This document shows positions 1 to 7,409 of a stretch of DNA of 64,000 nucleotides, in pieces (the stretch's first letter is position 1; the number at the start of each line of letters is the position of its first letter). This stretch comes from Cryobacterium zongtaii (GTDB lineage: Bacteria > Actinomycetota > Actinomycetes > Actinomycetales > Microbacteriaceae), in NCBI RefSeq assembly GCF_002909375.1, contig NZ_PPXD01000007.1:124001-188000 (forward strand), read 5' to 3'. Under the pieces are notes generated by a model. That model did not search any database. It was not told the origin of the DNA and saw nothing but the letters and a program-made list of their open reading frames with translations. The position numbers and the translations under genes were made by a program.

Positions 1-16
1 ACCCGCGGGCCGCGCC

Positions 17-40
17 GGCAGGCGGTCAGGCGGTCAGGCG
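17..40. repeat. 8-bp tandem repeat over the stop codon of the ABC-F gene
   Basis: Three head-to-tail 8-bp units (one ggcaggcg and two gtcaggcg) lie across the 3' end of the minus-strand ABC-F gene. The gene's TGA stop (34-36) is inside the first unit in gene orientation, and the next unit carries a second TGA. Seen directly; function unknown. It resembles longer gene-end repeats elsewhere in the window. Confidence 0.6.
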
Positions 41-1629
41 ACGGCGACCTCGACCTCGCCGGGGTCGGCACCGAGCTGTCCGAAGATCAGCCGACGGTTG
101 GCGATCTTGTCGGTGAAGAACCTGTCGTGGCTGACCACGACCACGGCGCCGGGGAAGTGCAACAGGGCCCGCTCCATCACCTGGGTGCTGGACATATCCA
201 GGTGGTTGGTTGGCTCGTCCAGGAGCAGCACCGACGCACCGGAGAGCAGGCACTGGGCCATGGCCACCCGGGCTTTCTGGCCGCCGGAGAGGTTGCCGAT
301 CTTCTGCTTGAGGTCGGCCTCGGAGAACTGGAACATGGTCAGGAACCGGTTCACCGACTTGCGGGTCGCCGTGAACGCCAGGCTGCCTTCGAGCGCGTTG
401 ACCGCGTGGCTGACGGTGTCGGTGTCGTCCAGTTCGGCGAGTACCTGGTTGTACGACACCATCCCGGCGCCCTTCGCCCAGTCGACCTCGCCGTGATCCG
501 CGGATTCCTCACCCGTGAGCACCCGGAGCAGGGTGGTCTTGCCGCTGCCATTGGCACCGAGCACCACGATGCGGTTGCCGCGGCGGATTTCGAAGCTCAG
601 GTCGTTGAAGAGCACCTTCTCGCCGTAGGCCTTGCTGAGCATCTCCACCCGGCAGAGCACATCCTTCACGTGCAGACCGCCGTAGATTTCGGTGATGATC
701 TTGTCGACCGGCCGCGGCGTGCGGGACTTCTTGATGGTGGCCAGCTGGCTGCCGAGCTTGCGGCTGGCGTTCTTCTGGGCCTCGCGCCGGTCGGCGATGC
801 CTTCGGATTCGAAAGCGAGCAGTTCGGACTCGTGCACAAACTGCTGCTCGAGGGTCTTCAGCCGGAACTGCTTCTGAACCACGTACTCGCCGAAGTTGCC
901 CGGGTACTCGTGTAGGTGGAAGTTCTCCAACTCGATGATGCGGGTGACGACGGCGTCGAGGAAGGTGCGGTCGTGCGACACGATCACGGCGGCGCCCTTG
1001 AAGTCGCGGAACCAGCCCTCCAGCCACTCCACGCCGGCCACGTCGAGGTAGTTGGTGGGCTCGTCGAGCAGGAGCACGTCCGGTGCCTCGAGCAGGATCT
1101 TCGCCAGGGCCGCGCGGTTGCGCCAGCCGCCGGAGAGTTCGTCGATCGCACAGCTGCGGTGCGCTTCGTCGAAGCCGAGGATGGTCAGGGCAGCGTCGAT
1201 CCGGCGCGGGTAGTCCCAGCCGTCCAGCCGGTCCATGTCCTCGAACAGTTCGGACTGGCGGTGGATCAGCCTGTCGAGCTCGGCGCTGGCCGAGGAGTCG
1301 GCGGCGATGGCAACGTCGATGGAGGCGAGTTCGGCCTCGACGGCCTTGATCTCCACGAACAGGGCGTCGAGGACCTCGGTGATGGTGGACTCGCCGTTCA
1401 GCTCGGAGAACTGGGAGAAGTAGCCGATCTTCACGCCGTCGTCGACGGTGACGGTACCGGTGTCCGGCGTCACCTGACCGAGGATCAGCTTGATGAGGGT
1501 GGTTTTGCCCGACCCGTTCCGGCCGATCATGCCGACCCTGTCGCCCGGCTCAAGCCTGAAGAAGGTCTCGCGGAGCACCTGGGTGTTTTCGAAACGCACG
1601 GTGACGTCGTTCAGCCGGATCAGGCTCAT
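34..1629 (-). CDS. ABC-F family ATP-binding protein (duplicated ABC domains)
   Basis: A 531-residue soluble protein with two ABC ATPase domains in one chain and no membrane segments, the ABC-F layout. These proteins usually act on the ribosome as translation factors or antibiotic-protection factors. The first Walker A (GRNGSGKTT) is near residue 35, followed by LSGGWRNRAAL and LLLDEPTNYLD. The second domain has GANGSGKTT, LSGGQKARVAM and LLLDEPTNHLD. A charged linker near residues 230-310 separates them. The ATG at 1629 (MSLIRLNDVTVRF) begins right at the first ABC domain; the frame is open further upstream but that stretch overlaps the preceding gene. It overlaps that gene's stop by 4 bp (ATGA), implying translational coupling. 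Which ABC-F subgroup it belongs to cannot be decided here. Confidence 0.9.
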   Translation of the reverse strand: MSLIRLNDVTVRFENTQVLRETFFRLEPGDRVGMIGRNGSGKTTLIKLILGQVTPDTGTVTVDDGVKIGYFSQFSELNGESTITEVLDALFVEIKAVEAELASIDVAIAADSSASAELDRLIHRQSELFEDMDRLDGWDYPRRIDAALTILGFDEAHRSCAIDELSGGWRNRAALAKILLEAPDVLLLDEPTNYLDVAGVEWLEGWFRDFKGAAVIVSHDRTFLDAVVTRIIELENFHLHEYPGNFGEYVVQKQFRLKTLEQQFVHESELLAFESEGIADRREAQKNASRKLGSQLATIKKSRTPRPVDKIITEIYGGLHVKDVLCRVEMLSKAYGEKVLFNDLSFEIRRGNRIVVLGANGSGKTTLLRVLTGEESADHGEVDWAKGAGMVSYNQVLAELDDTDTVSHAVNALEGSLAFTATRKSVNRFLTMFQFSEADLKQKIGNLSGGQKARVAMAQCLLSGASVLLLDEPTNHLDMSSTQVMERALLHFPGAVVVVSHDRFFTDKIANRRLIFGQLGADPGEVEVAVA

Positions 1630-2006
1630 GAGTCCTGCTCCCCCTGCTCGGATGCGTCGACGATGCCGATGAACCGGCTGCCGATGCCGTCGACTTCGCG
1701 GCGGCTGAGGCCGGCCGCGGCGGCCGGGAGCTCGTCGTAACCGTGGTGGTCGCAGCTGAGGTAGGTGAACGTCGGCCACCATTTCTTCGGCCGCGCCGCC
1801 TCGGTGAACCCGCACACGCTGCAGGTGAGTTCGATCCAGACGGGCTTCTTGCCGGTGCGGTTCGCACGGGACTGCACGAGCCAGGCCGGCGGGTTCTTCT
1901 CGATCTCGGCGAGCTGGGCTTCGGTCATGCGGCTGGGAAGGTCGTGGCGCTGCGCCATCTCGAGGGGAATGTCGAGGCGGAGCGCTGCTTCTCGTCTGGT
2001 AATCAT
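1626..2006 (-). CDS. Conserved small protein, possible zinc-binding pair, unknown function
   Basis: A 126-residue protein that I do not recognise as a named family. The start at 2006 (MITRREAALRLD) gives a hydrophilic N-terminus. A second in-frame ATG lies about 30 codons later (MTEAQLAEIEKN). The middle has a CSVCG pair and, further on, CDHHGYDEL, which could form a zinc site (inference). It ends ATGA into the ABC-F gene, so the two are probably co-transcribed and coupled. No signal peptide or membrane segment is visible. Divergent from the HAD hydrolase gene starting at 2072, with 65 bp between starts. Confidence 0.7.
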   Translation of the reverse strand: MITRREAALRLDIPLEMAQRHDLPSRMTEAQLAEIEKNPPAWLVQSRANRTGKKPVWIELTCSVCGFTEAARPKKWWPTFTYLSCDHHGYDELPAAAAGLSRREVDGIGSRFIGIVDASEQGEQDS

Positions 2007-2071
2007 CAGGTTCAACGATAGGTGCTGCAACGGGCGCCAACGCCCCGGGGCGGGAACTGGTTCAATGAAGC

Positions 2072-2962
2072 ATGCCTGAAACTGTTTCCCCGCTCGGCCT
2101 GCTGCTCGATGTGGATGGTCCGATCGCCAGCCCGGACACCCGCACCATCGCCACACCGAGCATCATCACCGACCTCATCACCCTGGCCGGCGCGAACGTA
2201 CCCATCGGTTTCATCACCGGTCGGTCGGCGCAGTTCATCAGTGAGCAGGTGGTGGCCCCACTGGTCGCCGCGGGCCTGCCGCGCGAGATGCGCATGTACG
2301 GGGTCTGCGAGAAGGGCGCCGTGTGGTTCCCGATCACCCAGACCGGCATGGGCGAGGTCGTCGTCGACGCCAGCGTCGCCCTGCCTGACCCCGTCGTGAG
2401 CCGCATCCGCGAGCTGGTCGCCGCCGACTACGCCGACACCATGTTCTTCGACGAGACCAAGCTCGCCATGGTCTCCGTTGAACAACGCACGGATGTCGAC
2501 CGGGCTGCCTACCACGCCGCTCAAGCGTCGTTCGAGGACGCCGCGTACACGATCATGATCGACCACGGACTGGGCGTGCGCTTCGGCGACAGGGTTTCCC
2601 CCGACGCCGAGGGAACGGTCCCGTTCCGCATCGACACCACCATCATTTCCACCGACATCGAATCGGTCGACCTTGACAAGGACCACGCCGCCAAGCGAGC
2701 CCTGGCCTTCTTCGCCGAGGGCGGACCGCTCCCCCGGCTGTGGCGCTCGGTGGGCGATTCCCGCAGCGACTACCTCATGGCCGACCACCTGCACGCCGCC
2801 GGCTACGAGGTGGCACACGTGGACGTGCGCCCGGCCGACGGCATCCTGGAACGGCCGTACCCGGTGATCGTGGAGGGCGACCTCATCCACGATGAGGCCG
2901 GCGCCGCATTTCTGGGCTACTGGGTGCAGAAGCTCGGTCTCGGCGCGGCCGCGCCCGCCTAG
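2072..2962 (+). CDS. HAD superfamily hydrolase
   Basis: A 296-residue cytoplasmic phosphohydrolase of the haloacid dehalogenase superfamily. Motif I is LLDVDGP with the nucleophile and acid/base aspartates at D13 and D15; the usual threonine after DxDG is replaced by proline. Motif II is the TGRS near residue 50. The metal-binding acidic motif is GDSRSD at 228-233. Size and layout suggest a Cof-type or sugar-phosphate phosphatase with a cap domain, but no substrate can be assigned. Its TAG stop overlaps the TAG stop of the convergent J-domain gene in a shared CTAG (2959-2962). Confidence 0.8.
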   Translation: MPETVSPLGLLLDVDGPIASPDTRTIATPSIITDLITLAGANVPIGFITGRSAQFISEQVVAPLVAAGLPREMRMYGVCEKGAVWFPITQTGMGEVVVDASVALPDPVVSRIRELVAADYADTMFFDETKLAMVSVEQRTDVDRAAYHAAQASFEDAAYTIMIDHGLGVRFGDRVSPDAEGTVPFRIDTTIISTDIESVDLDKDHAAKRALAFFAEGGPLPRLWRSVGDSRSDYLMADHLHAAGYEVAHVDVRPADGILERPYPVIVEGDLIHDEAGAAFLGYWVQKLGLGAAAPA

Positions 2963-3885
2963 TCTTCGACGAAGCGGATGCCGTTCTGCAGGGTGCTGCG
3001 CAGCTCGAACACCTTCTCGAAGCTGCCCCGTTCCATCCCGGCGATGCCGTCACGCAGCACCCCGACCAGGCGGGACCGCGGGATCACGACCACCATCGGC
3101 CGCCTGCCCCGGCTCGGCAGCGACACGGGTTCTGCCACGAGCTGATCAGGCACTACCACGACCAGCGCGGTGAAGCGCACCCGTAGGGACTTGGCGAGGA
3201 TGCGTGCCGCGGACGCGAACTCGTCCAGCGGCTCCTCGCCTGGCGCCAGGCCATCGCCGACGAGTTCGCCGCGCTTGAGTTGAACGGGCGTCCCCCAGTC
3301 CTCCGAGAGGATGGCGAATAGTCCGGCCGGGCCGAGAACGACGTGGTCGATCTTCTCGACGTCCTCGCGGGTGGCGATGTCGTGCCAGGCGGTGTAGCCG
3401 ATGCCCAGGCCCGAGATCAGCTGGGCTGTGCTTTCCTCGGCGAGGGCCTTGGCCAGCCGGTGTCGGATCTCCCGTGGCGCCGATCGCACCAGATCGGGGG
3501 CGTACGGGTCATCGATGACGGTGCCGCGACCGGCCCATTCCCGCAGCATCGCGAGATAACGCTGGCGGGAGTGGCCGCCGGGGTGCCCGTGCATCCTGGC
3601 CTTCATCCCGGTCGAGGTGGGCCTGCTTGACGGGCGTGACGCGGTGCTCGCGCCGGAGTATGCGGTCTCCGGATAGCGGGCCCCGTCGTAGGCGGCCCGG
3701 GACTCCGGGCTTCCGATGCGTTCCCAGGCGATCTGCACGGCGTGGAAGGACGCCGCACTGCCGCCGACATCAGGGTGGGATTGCCGCAGCTTGAGGCGGT
3801 ACGCGCGTCGCAGCTCTTCGTCGGTCACCGACGGGCTCACGCCGAGCACCTCGTAGGGGCTGGCTGCGGCCGGACTCTCTGACAT
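2959..3885 (-). CDS. J-domain protein with C-terminal NERD-like region
   Basis: A 308-residue protein. Residues 9-66 are a canonical J-domain with the HPD tripeptide at 37-39, so it should stimulate an Hsp70/DnaK ATPase. Residues about 70-110 are a low-complexity Ser/Arg/Pro linker. The C-terminal half contains KIDHVVLGPAGLFAIL near residue 178, which resembles the core of NERD nuclease-related domains (IDHxxxGPxGxFxI). The expected E/D-x-K that follows in active NERD domains reads SEDWG here, so nuclease activity is doubtful. Start ATG at 3885 (MSESPAAASPYEVLG) puts the J-domain at the N-terminus as usual. No Gly/Phe or zinc-finger region is present, so it is not DnaJ itself. Confidence 0.8.
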   Translation of the reverse strand: MSESPAAASPYEVLGVSPSVTDEELRRAYRLKLRQSHPDVGGSAASFHAVQIAWERIGSPESRAAYDGARYPETAYSGASTASRPSSRPTSTGMKARMHGHPGGHSRQRYLAMLREWAGRGTVIDDPYAPDLVRSAPREIRHRLAKALAEESTAQLISGLGIGYTAWHDIATREDVEKIDHVVLGPAGLFAILSEDWGTPVQLKRGELVGDGLAPGEEPLDEFASAARILAKSLRVRFTALVVVVPDQLVAEPVSLPSRGRRPMVVVIPRSRLVGVLRDGIAGMERGSFEKVFELRSTLQNGIRFVED

Positions 3886-4010
3886 TCGGGCGGTCTCTTT
3901 CGGCCTGGAACGGGTTGGGTCGTACGTCTCCCAGCCTAGCCAGCGTTGCTGGTATCCCGCCGACACCGTGTGGCGCCCGCGCAGCGATCGATTTGTGCAA
4001 CGATCAGCGA

Positions 4011-4658
4011 GTGAAGACCTCAACTCCGGTTCCCCGGGTGCACCGATCGAGCACCCGGTTCATCGTCATGGTGACCGTCGGCATCCTCGCGGGTCTGGCG
4101 TCTGGCCTGCTGGGCAACTGGTTGCTGGCGCCGGCGATCGGCTGGGCGGTCGCGGCTGTGCTCTACATCGGCTGGGTGTGGGTCAGCGTCGCTCCGCTGG
4201 ACGCCGCCACCACGGCAGCCCACGCCACCAGGGAAGACCCGTCGCGGGGCATCACCGACCTGTTGTTGATCCTGGCGAGTCTGGCCAGCCTCGGCAGCAT
4301 CCTCATTGTGCTGGTGCAGGCACGCGCCGCTGAGGGGGCGGGCCAGGGCCTGCTCGCCGCGCTGGCGCTGGTCGTCGTCGCGCTGTCCTGGGTGCTCGTG
4401 CACACCCTGTTCGCCCTGCGGTACGCCTCGCTCTACTACGCGGATGATGACGGCGGCGTCGATTTCAACCAGCTGGAGCCGCCCAGGTACGCGGACTTCG
4501 CGTACCTGTCCTTCACAGTGGGGATGACCTTCCAGGTATCGGACACGTCACTGACGTCGTCGACCATTCGTGCGGTGGCCTTGCGGCACGCGCTGATGTC
4601 GTTCCTGTTCGGCTCGATCATCCTGGCAACACTGATCAACCTCGTGGCCGGCCTCTGA
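4011..4658 (+). CDS. DUF1345 family membrane protein
   Basis: A 215-residue integral membrane protein with about five or six hydrophobic segments: two in the first 60 residues, two around 85-135, and others near 165-180 and 195-213. The conserved DUF1345 signature is visible in LRYASLYYADDDGG and YLSFTVGMTFQVSDT. Function of the family is unknown. The GTG at 4011 (VKTSTPVPRVHR) gives the usual family length; no strong ribosome binding site precedes it. Divergent from the J-domain gene, with 125 bp between starts. Confidence 0.82.
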   Translation: MKTSTPVPRVHRSSTRFIVMVTVGILAGLASGLLGNWLLAPAIGWAVAAVLYIGWVWVSVAPLDAATTAAHATREDPSRGITDLLLILASLASLGSILIVLVQARAAEGAGQGLLAALALVVVALSWVLVHTLFALRYASLYYADDDGGVDFNQLEPPRYADFAYLSFTVGMTFQVSDTSLTSSTIRAVALRHALMSFLFGSIILATLINLVAGL

Positions 4659-4686
4659 GCCGTGGCCGCGGCGCCGTGCCGGGCCG

Positions 4687-5535
4687 CTAACCGGCGAAGG
4701 GCGCTTCCGCCAGTCCCGCGACCCCGGGGGTCACCGTGAAGACCGAGCCGGCCAGCGGGTCCTCTTCGGGGGCGAGACCTTCGCGGGACGTGGTGATGTA
4801 CAGCCGGCGAAGGTCGTCGCCGCCGAAGGTGCACGCCGTGACCCGCTGCGCGGCCACCTCGATGACCTCGTCCAGGGTGCCCTCCGGCGAGTAGCGGCGC
4901 ACCGCCCCACCGGCGTACAGCGCGACCCAGACGCCGCCCTCGCTGTCCACGGTGAGGCCGTCGGGGTAGCCGTCGGCGGAGGGGATGTCGGCGAAGGGGC
5001 GCAGCCCGGTCAGTCCGGTCTCCGGGGTCCAATCGAAGACCCCGATCCGGCCGGTCGGGGTGTCGTTGTAGTAGGCCAACGAGCCGTCCGGGCTCCAGGC
5101 GAGACCGTTGGAGATCGTCACACCGGCCAGGGCCAGCTCCACGGAGCCGTCCGGTGCGAGCCGGTAGAGCGATCCGGCGCCGGTGCGCTGGTCATACGCC
5201 ATCGAACCGCAGTAGAACGAGCCGTCCGGAGCGGCGCCCCCGTCGTTCATCCGCACGCTCGGATCCGCCCAGACCTCCGGCAGTCGGGTCAGGGTGCCGT
5301 CGGCGTCCTCGAGGGCGAAACCGCGTTCGAGGGCGATGACCGCACCGCCGCCCACGCGCGGTCGCAGGGCCGCGGCGATGCTGTCCACGTGCCGCCGGGT
5401 GACCGTGCCGTCGGCGGCCAGGGACAGAACGTCACCGGCGAACAGGTCGACGAGGCGCAGTCCGCCCCAGGACTGTGCGAAGACCGGACCCTCACCGTGA
5501 AAGGTGATCGGGTCGGTGAGCTGTTCGGCGCGCAT
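4687..5535 (-). CDS. SMP-30/gluconolactonase family protein
   Basis: A 282-residue six-bladed beta-propeller lactonase-type enzyme. N-terminal GEGPVFA supplies the family's conserved metal-binding Glu; RMNDGGAAPDGSFYCGSM, GLAWSPDGSLAYYND and GYPDGLTVDSEGGVWVA are typical blades carrying the Asn and Asp metal ligands. Family members hydrolyse sugar lactones such as gluconolactone; substrate unknown here. ATG at 5535 is preceded by GAGGAA about 3 bases upstream. A small membrane protein gene lies 62 bp upstream on the same strand and may share its transcript. No sugar dehydrogenase is adjacent. Confidence 0.85.
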   Translation of the reverse strand: MRAEQLTDPITFHGEGPVFAQSWGGLRLVDLFAGDVLSLAADGTVTRRHVDSIAAALRPRVGGGAVIALERGFALEDADGTLTRLPEVWADPSVRMNDGGAAPDGSFYCGSMAYDQRTGAGSLYRLAPDGSVELALAGVTISNGLAWSPDGSLAYYNDTPTGRIGVFDWTPETGLTGLRPFADIPSADGYPDGLTVDSEGGVWVALYAGGAVRRYSPEGTLDEVIEVAAQRVTACTFGGDDLRRLYITTSREGLAPEEDPLAGSVFTVTPGVAGLAEAPFAG

Positions 5536-5597
5536 GGGTTCCTCGTGGCTGGGCTGGGCTGGTCGGGCCGGGTGCCGGCCCGGCATCATCGGGCGGG

Positions 5598-5762
5598 CTA
5601 GTTGCGCAGTGCCCGCATCGGGATGGCGACGGCCGCGCTGACGGCCAGGATGCCGGCGAAGAAGATCGCGCCCTGCCAGGCGGTCACGGTGAAGGCCAAG
5701 CCGAACAGCCACAGGCCCAGGACGAAAACGGCCATCGCGACGACGAAGGTAAGAATGGGCAT
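5598..5762 (-). CDS. Small hydrophobic membrane protein (54 aa)
   Basis: A short reading frame of 54 residues beginning MPILTFVVAMAVFVLGLW and ending IPMRALRN. Nearly all of it is hydrophobic, fitting two transmembrane helices (about residues 3-25 and 29-47) with a basic C-terminus. A good ribosome binding site (GAGAGGAA) lies 7 bases upstream of the ATG. It sits just upstream of the SMP-30 gene on the same strand. I do not recognise a family. The strong ribosome binding site and consistent hydrophobicity argue for a real gene. Confidence 0.65.
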   Translation of the reverse strand: MPILTFVVAMAVFVLGLWLFGLAFTVTAWQGAIFFAGILAVSAAVAIPMRALRN

Positions 5763-5853
5763 GGAATGTTCCTCTCAACGGTGCCGCGAAAGCATATCCG
5801 GGCTCATTTCGAGAGTACTAGTTCGCCGGGCACGGCGTGGAGCTGCGGGCCGG

Positions 5854-6579
5854 TCAGGCGCTGTACCCGACCTCACGCTCCGGGCCGAGCGGGTCGATGA
5901 GGTCCGGCGCATCACCGGAGACCGGCGCCACCTGATAAAACGCCAACCCGGCAGCCGCATCCGAGGAGGCCTCTACCGCCGCGTCGACGAGGGCCTGATC
6001 GCCATCGGCGTGCGGGTCCAACCAGCGGTCCCAGCACTCTTCAGGCAGCACAACGGGCATCCTGTCGTGGATCTCGGCGAGGGCGCCCTGGGCGGCTGTC
6101 GTGAGGATGGTGGCGGTCAGCACCCATCGGGCCGGGTCGTCGGGACCGAGAGCGGGATTGCGCCACCACGAGTACAGTCCGGCCAGCGCCAGTGGCAGGC
6201 CGTCTTCGGAGTGTACGAAGTACGGCGTTTTCGTGGTTCCCACGGTGTGCCATTCGTAGTAGCCGGTGACCGGCACGATGGCCCGGGTTTTGGCCAGGGC
6301 GGTGCGGAATGTCGGCTTCTCGGCGACGGTCTCGGCCCGTGCGTTAAAGGTGGCGAACGCGGCGGTCAGCTCCGGAGAGAATGTCGGCACCAGCGACCAG
6401 CGCGCCGGTTCCAGCCGGCGAACGACCGGATCGGATTTCATCGATTCGAGCACAATGGCGATCTGCTCGGTCGGTTTCACGTTCCAGGACGGCTCCGGCA
6501 GCTCTCCGGCCTCGTGCTCGATGTCGAACATGGCGGCGAGGTCAGGCGCCGAATCGGTAATGATGAATCGCCCACACAT
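5854..6579 (-). CDS. SOS response-associated peptidase (SRAP/HMCES/YedK family)
   Basis: A 241-residue SRAP protein. The mature N-terminus is the catalytic Cys2 (MCGRF). Family members form a covalent thiazolidine crosslink with abasic sites in single-stranded DNA, protecting them from breakage and error-prone bypass. Other active-site features are visible: NARAE at 79-83, GYYEW at 106-110 with the catalytic Glu109, and the His of EIHDRMP at 171. It is transcribed divergently from imuA, with 83 bp between starts that include a LexA-box-like sequence, so it may be SOS-controlled too (inference). Confidence 0.93.
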   Translation of the reverse strand: MCGRFIITDSAPDLAAMFDIEHEAGELPEPSWNVKPTEQIAIVLESMKSDPVVRRLEPARWSLVPTFSPELTAAFATFNARAETVAEKPTFRTALAKTRAIVPVTGYYEWHTVGTTKTPYFVHSEDGLPLALAGLYSWWRNPALGPDDPARWVLTATILTTAAQGALAEIHDRMPVVLPEECWDRWLDPHADGDQALVDAAVEASSDAAAGLAFYQVAPVSGDAPDLIDPLGPEREVGYSA

Positions 6580-6627
6580 AGGCTCAGGTTACCGTGCCCC
6601 GCAGGAGGACCCGGTTATCCACACGGG

Positions 6628-6662
6628 TTGACGAAATCGAATCTATGTTCGAAAATTAGAGG
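6628..6662 (+). promoter_or_regulatory. Predicted imuA promoter, probably leaderless
   Basis: TTGACG (6628-6633) and GAAAAT (6651-6656) are 17 bp apart and would place transcription start at or within a few bases of the imuA GTG at 6663. No ribosome binding site lies between, consistent with the leaderless mRNAs common in actinobacteria. The SOS box lies between the two elements. Inferred from sequence only. Confidence 0.5.
6637..6652. promoter_or_regulatory. SOS box (LexA operator)
   Basis: TCGAAT-CTAT-GTTCGA matches the actinobacterial LexA consensus TCGAAC-N4-GTTCGA at 11 of 12 positions, with perfect symmetry broken at one base. It lies within the predicted promoter of imuA, 10 bp before the start codon, and in the divergent region shared with the SRAP gene. 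LexA bound here would block imuA transcription until DNA damage. Confidence 0.85.
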
Positions 6663-7409
6663 GTGTCCATTCCGTTGACCTCCGTAGCGCACGCAGCCGG
6701 CGCTCCCGCCGCCTCCGCGGCCGAGCGGGTCAGCGAGCTCCAGGCGCGCATCCACGGAATGCAGCGCGACCGCTGGGATGCCGGTGGGCGGCCCGTCTCC
6801 GGGGTCCTCGCCGGGCTGCTTCCGGACGGGATCCTGCGCACGGGTGTTGTCTACACGGTCGACAACTCGACGTCCCTGATCATGGCCGTGCTGGCCGCGG
6901 CGACAGTGGACGGCGGCTGGGGCGCCGTGGTGGGTCTGCCCGATTTCGGCGCGGAGGCGGCGATCGGGTTCGGAATCGACCTCGAGCGAATCGTGCTGGT
7001 TCCCTCCCCCGCCGATCAGTGGTTGGCCGTGACGGCGGCGCTGGTGGATGTGCTGCCCGTCGTTGTCGTGCATCCTCAGCGCGCGGTCGGCGACGCGGAG
7101 GCGGCCAGGCTCGCCGCGCGGCTGCGGCAGAGCGGCTGCACCCTGATCGTCGCCGGGACCTGGCCCCAGGGTGAGGCCGCACTTCGGGTCACCGACACCC
7201 GCTGGGACGGCCTGGGCGCCGGACACGGCTACCTGGCAGGTCGAGATGTGACGGTACACGTCTCCGGGCGGAACGGCTCCGGGCGACGGCGTTCCACGCT
7301 CGTGCACCTTCCGGAGGTCGCCACCCCGGGCGAAGCCGCTGGCCCGCGCCTGGACAGCGGCCGAGGCGGCCGGGCCCGGGCCGGCATCCGGCAGCGGGCT
7401 CAGTCATGA
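6663..7409 (+). CDS. imuA: ImuA' family RecA-like protein of the mutasome
   Basis: A 248-residue protein with weak RecA/SulA-like character, assigned mainly from position directly before imuB and dnaE2. In mycobacteria ImuA' and ImuB are accessory factors that recruit DnaE2 for SOS mutagenesis. The usual P-loop position reads VDNSTSL (about residues 66-72), so an ATP-binding Walker A is not intact, as expected for ImuA'. The hydrophobic strand VLPVVVVHP and a Gly/Arg-rich, probably disordered C-terminus are also visible. GTG start at 6663, 10 bp after the SOS box. Its stop overlaps imuB by ATGA. Confidence 0.82.
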   Translation: MSIPLTSVAHAAGAPAASAAERVSELQARIHGMQRDRWDAGGRPVSGVLAGLLPDGILRTGVVYTVDNSTSLIMAVLAAATVDGGWGAVVGLPDFGAEAAIGFGIDLERIVLVPSPADQWLAVTAALVDVLPVVVVHPQRAVGDAEAARLAARLRQSGCTLIVAGTWPQGEAALRVTDTRWDGLGAGHGYLAGRDVTVHVSGRNGSGRRRSTLVHLPEVATPGEAAGPRLDSGRGGRARAGIRQRAQS

